This document shows, piece by piece, positions 12,701 through 64,000 of a stretch of 64,000 nt of DNA. The DNA lies in assembly GCA_964057225.1 (NCBI GenBank), contig OZ059894.1:9620131-9684130 (forward strand), in the 5' to 3' direction. Position numbers and translations under genes: made by a program. The notes under the pieces are model-generated. The model made no database searches. It saw nothing but the letters and a program-made list of their open reading frames with translations, and was not told where the DNA came from. The first letter of the stretch is position 1. Each line of letters opens with the position of its first letter. This stretch comes from Auanema rhodensis. Taxonomy: Eukaryota > Nematoda > Chromadorea > Rhabditida > Rhabditidae.

Positions 12701-15700
12701 TCTAAGTAGCTGTCAATTCGACTCTTTTCTTCGGGGATCAAGATTCCAGCTTGTACATGTCAAGCGTCTTTTGATTTCATTTCTGTGATTCACTATTCTC
12801 TGTCAATTTTCTGTTGTTTCTCTCCTCACAAAAAATCGATGGTAGTTAGAGGAGCGTTGTCTGTCTGTCTGTCTGTGCGTCGCCGGTGCGTAGATGAATA
12901 CATGTTTGACAGTGAGTGTCCTCTCTATTCATTGCCTCTCATGTACCCACTGTAATCAACTGCGTGAATGAGGTTCGGTTCGTCAACAGTGAAGAATGAG
13001 TCTATTGGAAGGTTCCTTGTAATTTATTCATTCATATCCCATTCGTCAATTATATTCTCAAGATCGCGATGCGTATATTTCATTCATTTGCATTGTCATT
13101 TGTTTTTTATTCGCAATGTTGCCCAACGTATTTCACAGTTTTTTTTCAATACAGCTTGTAGCTTCGCACATTTTTTTGCTAATACAATCTATACAACAGG
13201 TTCCATCTTTCTTAATGGCTTTTTGAATTATATTGTTTTTTCATAGCCCACCTAGGGTTGCCAAAATAAGTTTATGACCATCGTTCTCGTTTTAATATCT
13301 CATAATCATTCTTTTAATAATTTCATTTTTCACGTCACTCCCTTTTTCAGCGAATCGAAGCTAACGACTTTAATTTGGGAAGTAACTTAGTCACCCTTTA
13401 GGGTAAAACTTTTTCAATGTCGGTTGTTTGTATGTAATATGAACTGTTGTTGTGGAATGAGTAGACTATATAATAAGATTACTGAACGCTTTGGAGCTTC
13501 TACAAGCTCTAAACCCAAACATAACCCAACACCTCCTTCCACACCTGGTGTTTCAAAAAAGAAACCTGAGGTAGAAATTGAAATATCGATTCCCCGACTT
13601 CCCTTTACAAACAATATCATTCAGTTCTGATTTTTTAGGTTGCCGTAGCTCCGATACCGCACAAGCAGAGGAATCATAGCTACAGAGAAGATCAAAACAG
13701 ACAATTGTATGTTTATTTCTTATACATATATATTATGTTCTATATTCCAGTCATTCCAACCATGATTCGTCGCGTCATCATGTGATGTATTCAAATGAAC
13801 GATTAGGTAAACTTTTATTGTCTTTTAGCTCTGTTTTTTACGATCAAATTATGTAATTGTAATACCTTTCTTGTTTTATTTTGAAATATGCACTCTAATC
13901 TTTTCATTTCTATCCGTTTTTTGTTCAATTTGCGTTCCTTTTTAGTTGATGGGCCTTCTTCTCCATCAAGAGTAGCTAGTTTGGAACAACGAGTGAAAGA
14001 GCTTGAGGCTGCAATGATTGGTAATGGCACATCAGTCGTTATTCCAGTTACTCCAACTCTTCAATCAAAACGTAAGTTGTTTTCTGTTTTGGGTCATCGT
14101 GGGTGAAATCAGCATGATTTCTAGCTAAGTACAGAGACCTTGATTCACGTTTTGTACTGCTGATAAATGACACGGTTCTGTTTTATCTGTTCTTAAGTTC
14201 TTCTCCGATCTCATTAACATTGTTTAACGATCGTTTATCAAAAGATTGCGATGGAACACTATTATTTTTTTTAATTCCTGAAATACTGTTAATTCTTCTC
14301 ATAATTGCTCTTAATCATCTTTCGTTTTCAGATGCCCACAACAGAAGTTCTAATGGAGCTTCTACTCAACTTATTTTTTCTTCTCCCACACCCGTTACCC
14401 AGCAAATAATGGCTAAGAATATCGTGGAGAAGGAAGTTGAGATTGAACGCCTTCAGGTATTTTGATATTCAATGCCTTTTTTACTCATGAATAATGTTTA
14501 GGCTCAATTGAGAAAGGCATATGATCAAATGGAAGTTCAACAACGAGAATACGATGATAAGCTCAGACGATTCAAGCGGGACTCAGATTCCTCCAAAGAT
14601 GAACTACGTCAAGTTATGAACAAGTATGATCATTTCAAACACAAATTGAACATAAATTAGATTTCTTCCAGATTGAACTCTCTTGATCAGGAATATGTGA
14701 AGTACCGTGAGCAAGCTGCTCAAATGGCTGATATGCCTTCTGAAGCTTTTGATGAATTAAATCATAAGCTAAGTGAGCAAGAAATGAAGATGGCTAAATT
14801 ACGAGAAGAAAAGGATATTATTGAACGACAGTGCTCAAAACTCCAACGAGAATTGGAATACTTAGAACTTCAAAATTCTACTTTGAATAAAGATTTGGAT
14901 TCTAAAGAAGACAGTCTCAAGAGAATGGAGCAAAATCTTTTGGTTTGTTGCTGCTTCATTTAGGAATTCCTATTTGTTGATTTCAGACTCTTCAAAAAGA
15001 AGCTTCTATGTATCATCAGTCGTGTTCCTCAGGATCAACGCCGTTGGCAGAAGACACTGAGTCACTAGTTGATATTCGTTCTCCATATTATAGTCAAACC
15101 AAGCCTTATACTAAGGTATAATAATCTATATTATATTATATTTGATTAGTGATTTTCTCAGGCTCATTCAACTCTTGGTACCAATATGAGCCCTCTTCCC
15201 ACGCAGAAGAGTAATCTACGGAAAAGTCTTTCAAACTTTACTATTGACGCCACCAAGAAAGACGATATAACTCCAGCTATGAGTCAAAGTCTCAGATGCC
15301 AGCAAAAGAAACTGGCTGATACCAGAGTACTCACAAAGTGTCTTAGGGACGTTTTATCTGAATGTGCTAGTGGTAAAACGCCTGATGTTCGAAAATTCCT
15401 TGGAATCAGAGGTTTGCTATAATGGCATTTGTTATGAAACTCATTTTCGCATTCTTTAAAGGTGATTCAATGTCTGAAAGTGAAGCTGAATCAATTGAGT
15501 TTGACTCTACTCCCCTGTCCATGGCCTCAGCGGAAAGAATGGTTTGTTTTTAGTATCATTCTATTATAAAAACCACGTTTTGCAGATTCTGAAGCAAGAA
15601 GAGTCTATTAAGAAATTAGAACAAGATATGGAACACATGCGTTATCTCATTCATGAAGTGTATTGCTCAAAAGTAGAAGAAAAGGGAGAAAACCCATGTG

Positions 15701-15711
15701 CCATTCAATAG
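3718..15711 (+). CDS. Coiled-coil cytoskeletal-type protein, 838 aa, NOCA-1-like layout (tentative)
   Basis: Seventeen phase-consistent coding exons: 3718-3773, 3819-3961, 5356-5841, 8100-8221, 8284-8461, 9089-9170, 10561-10657, 13639-13706, 13751-13806, 13946-14071, 14332-14456, 14502-14623, 14672-14942, 14987-15115, 15162-15411, 15462-15541 and 15586-15711 (TAG at 15709). The N-terminal half is Ser/Arg-rich and likely disordered (SLPRSSSGSS, PRRKSHDV). A coiled coil starts near VASLEQRVKELEAA and runs through MAKNIVEKEVEIERLQ to KDLDSKEDSLKRMEQNL. The tail has a conserved-looking block (TKCLRDVLSEC, PDVRKFLGIRG) and a last helix ending CAIQ. Long introns hold alternative first exons, one encoding MNCCCGMS. 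A Ser-rich head, coiled-coil tail and short Cys-starting isoforms recall C. elegans NOCA-1, a ninein-related organiser of non-centrosomal microtubules. This comes from memory of layout, not alignment, so no symbol is given. The gene model is firm; the identity is a hypothesis. Confidence 0.85.
6204..6222 (+). other. Candidate alternative first exon of the coiled-coil gene (MSIFKK)
   Basis: ATG at 6204 opens 19 nt ending at a strong donor (GTGAGT) in phase 1. This matches the phase-1 acceptor of the exon at 8100, giving an isoform starting MSIFKK then VRLRRRE. It lies in the 2.26-kb intron 5842-8099. The exon is short, so chance is possible. Confidence 0.45.
6553..6592 (+). other. Candidate alternative first exon of the coiled-coil gene (MLCSNLFGIMFPG)
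   Basis: Forty nucleotides from ATG 6553 to a GTTAGT donor, the same donor type as the exon ending at 3961. It ends in phase 1, fitting the exon at 8100. The encoded N-terminus is hydrophobic with a Cys at position 3, which could allow lipidation or membrane contact. Confidence 0.4.
12326..12346 (+). other. Candidate alternative first exon (MITAALP)
   Basis: ATG 12326 to a GTATGT donor, 21 nt, phase 0, fitting the phase-0 acceptor of the exon at 13639. It is short, so chance cannot be excluded. Confidence 0.35.
12894..12911 (+). other. Candidate alternative first exon (MNTCLT)
   Basis: ATG 12894 to a GTGAGT donor, 18 nt, phase 0, fitting the exon at 13639. It lies just after a short GTCT tetranucleotide run (about 12860-12876) and a small GC-rich patch that could be promoter-proximal. 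Confidence 0.4.
13439..13570 (+). CDS. Alternative first exon of the coiled-coil gene, Cys-cluster N-terminus
   Basis: A 132-nt open exon from ATG 13439 to a donor after 13570 (GTAGAA). It ends in phase 0 and splices over 68 bp to the exon at 13639. It encodes 44 residues that start MNCCCGMSRLYNKITERFG and end in a Pro/Ser/Lys-rich stretch (STPGVSKKKPE). Consecutive cysteines at positions 3-5 are typical of S-palmitoylated N-termini. This would give a short isoform that keeps the coiled coil but drops the Ser-rich head and is probably membrane-anchored. The length, lack of stops and protein-like composition make it much stronger than the other alternative first exons. Confidence 0.72.
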
Positions 15712-15998
15712 GTTGTTAATCATCACTTTAATCAATTCTGTATATATCTATTCACACTTGACTCGGGCTAATTCACTGTTGTCGTTTTGAAGTTCAACAG
15801 TTTGAACTCCTCAAGTTGTACGTGTATTCTTGGCTGCCTTGCATGTTCCGCATAATCGCATTTGTTGGAAGTGTTTGTCTTCTTTTGATTTCTTCTACCA
15901 TAATAAGACTATTAATTGTCATTCATATATCTTTCGCTTCTGTATATAAATGTTGACTATCACGGTTCAGCCCTCTTCTGTAATATTACTTGTGAAAT

Positions 15999-16004
15999 AA
16001 TAAA
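15999..16004 (+). promoter_or_regulatory. AATAAA polyadenylation signal of the coiled-coil gene
   Basis: A canonical hexamer 288 bp after the TAG stop, followed by a T-rich stretch. Confidence 0.65.
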
Positions 16005-17446
16005 GACTTCCGTTCTTTTTTTATCTTTTTATGTTCATTTGTCATTTGGCGACCGATTAACTAGCCTGAGAACCCTTTGAAGTTGATGTTGGACATCGAT
16101 ATCGGTCAGCATTATTTTGTTGTTACGAACAGCAATCAAGGTTGGGATTAGATGAATACGATACTTGTGTTTGTGGGAAAATTCCTAAGATTCATCTGTT
16201 ACCTTTTGTTCCGAAATTTCTATTCATCCATGGTATTTCACACAAAAAATGAAACCTTGTGCTGAGAGGTCTGAAACAAGAAAAGATATACACAGGCTTC
16301 ATGATTTTGATCTAAATAGTTCGGCGGCGATTTTTGATCAAAAAGATAGCTTTAGATAGTTTTTAAACGGTTACAAAAGATTTATGGATAATAAAAACAA
16401 TGTTTTTTGTTTGTTTTTTCTCGCTTTCTTCAGAAAAAATGGACTTCTTATGTGAACATGCTAAACATGAGAATGTCAATATTACTTAGAAAATGACAAT
16501 CCTTCAGTCATATGATGGAAGTAACTCTAAGATAATTGATGAGAACATTGCTTGCAACCGGTTCATCCGTACACGGATGTACAACTAGCGGCATCTTTGA
16601 TATTATATCGGAAAGGTATGCGAAAACGAACATAAAGCTCTCAAAGCTACTTGAAGTGTACGGCAGCGGCTAGCCAGGCCGTTGTGTACTCGTTGGGAGA
16701 TTGAACCTTCAAGGATATGCAAACGAAAAGCCGATTGATCCTTTGATTTGATGCAAAAAGCTGCAGAACTTTCGTTATCTTTTGGCTGTGGGGTAAACGG
16801 AAAAAATAGTTTTTTTCTTGTTCGTCAGTGGAAGAACAACCATTGACAGCATCCAATCAATGAGAAATGAACTTGTAAAATCATTTTGACTTAAAAACTG
16901 AAATATAAGAGATGATTGTTGTTCATTACTTAGAGTAAATGCTTATCAGATCATCAGAATAAGTATTATTTAATTGTAAATTTATGTATATTTGAAGAAT
17001 TTCCAAAAAAAGGTATTCGTTAAATGAAAACATAACTAATCAATATATTTTATTATAGAATAACTTTTTTTCATAGAAATCTATACAACAATAAACAGTA
17101 CACATGATTTCTGAGAACCATAAAATTGATTCTAATTTTTAATTAAAAAATGAGATATAATACACATATGATTAAGCCAAACATCACAAAAATTTGATAA
17201 TTCTGATTAATGTGCACATGAATATCCACGTAGCACAATGAATTGTGGCACCAATTTGAAAAAACATAAAGGAATATTGAGCAGAAAATCTGAAAATAGC
17301 AAACGTCTTAGAAGGAAGTAGTTGTAATGCGATTCCGAATCATCTTTCAGGAATTGCATAGTTGAAAATGCATGCATGTATGAATATTAAGCTTACCTTA
17401 TGAATGATTTTGTCTTGCAGCTAGACAATTTCATACATATCATGAT
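16005..17446. other. Convergent intergenic region and 3' UTR of the titin-like gene
   Basis: No coding region is recognised. Two genes converge here. A minus-strand AATAAA (plus TTTATT at 17049-17054) lies about 400 bp past the titin-like stop codon and is a possible poly(A) signal. Short open frames inside show no protein-like composition. Confidence 0.5.

Positions 17447-64000
<46,554 letters not shown>

Overview
The window is nuclear DNA of a nematode, probably a chromadorean. The evidence is AT-rich sequence, many introns of 43-60 bp with TTTCAG-type acceptors, and genes whose closest recognisable relatives are nematode ones: a giant titin/TTN-1-type muscle kinase protein, an EXP-2-type voltage-gated K+ channel, a multi-Kunitz secreted protein, and a coiled-coil protein whose layout recalls NOCA-1. 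The species cannot be fixed from sequence alone. The gene models below were spliced by hand and kept only where splice sites and reading phase agree at every junction.

Layout. 1-1490: nine tandem tRNA-Arg(CCT) genes on the minus strand in a repeat of about 160 bp. The first visible Kunitz exon (from 1556) starts in the middle of a domain, so the array probably lies inside an intron of that Kunitz gene. 1556-2746 (+): 3' part of a gene with one partial and three complete Kunitz domains. 3718-15711 (+): a 17-exon gene for an 838-residue protein with a Ser-rich basic N-terminal half and a C-terminal coiled coil. It has an internal alternative first exon that starts with a Cys cluster (MNCCCG), and four other possible first exons in matching phase. 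15712-17446 is the convergent intergenic space. 17447-64000 (-): the 3' part of a titin-like gene that continues past the right edge.

The titin-like gene reads, from N- to C-terminus: Ig tail, basic linker, Ig, a Lys/Glu/Ala-rich region of about 1600 residues within one 5.8-kb exon, three Ig, three Fn3, four Ig, two Fn3, a Lys-rich linker, two Ig, two Fn3, two Ig, one Fn3, a protein kinase with intact catalytic motifs, an autoregulatory-type tail and six Ig. The last Ig before the kinase-proximal Fn3 is cut by an intron of 25,989 bp (25471-51459). That intron holds the whole exp-2-like channel gene on the opposite strand (main model 45702-49986) and possibly a second small plus-strand gene (26246-26976).

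The most interesting features are: (i) nesting of a K+ channel gene in the intron that splits an Ig domain of the titin-like gene; (ii) a series of short plus-strand ATG exons across about 21 kb of that intron, all ending in phase 2 as the shared channel exon requires, which suggests many alternative promoters; (iii) a similar but weaker multi-promoter pattern in the coiled-coil gene; (iv) a nearly proline-free KKAEAE/KKAELEKKQ repeat region where other titins have PEVK-like springs; (v) tRNA-Arg copies that all carry the same acceptor-stem mismatch.
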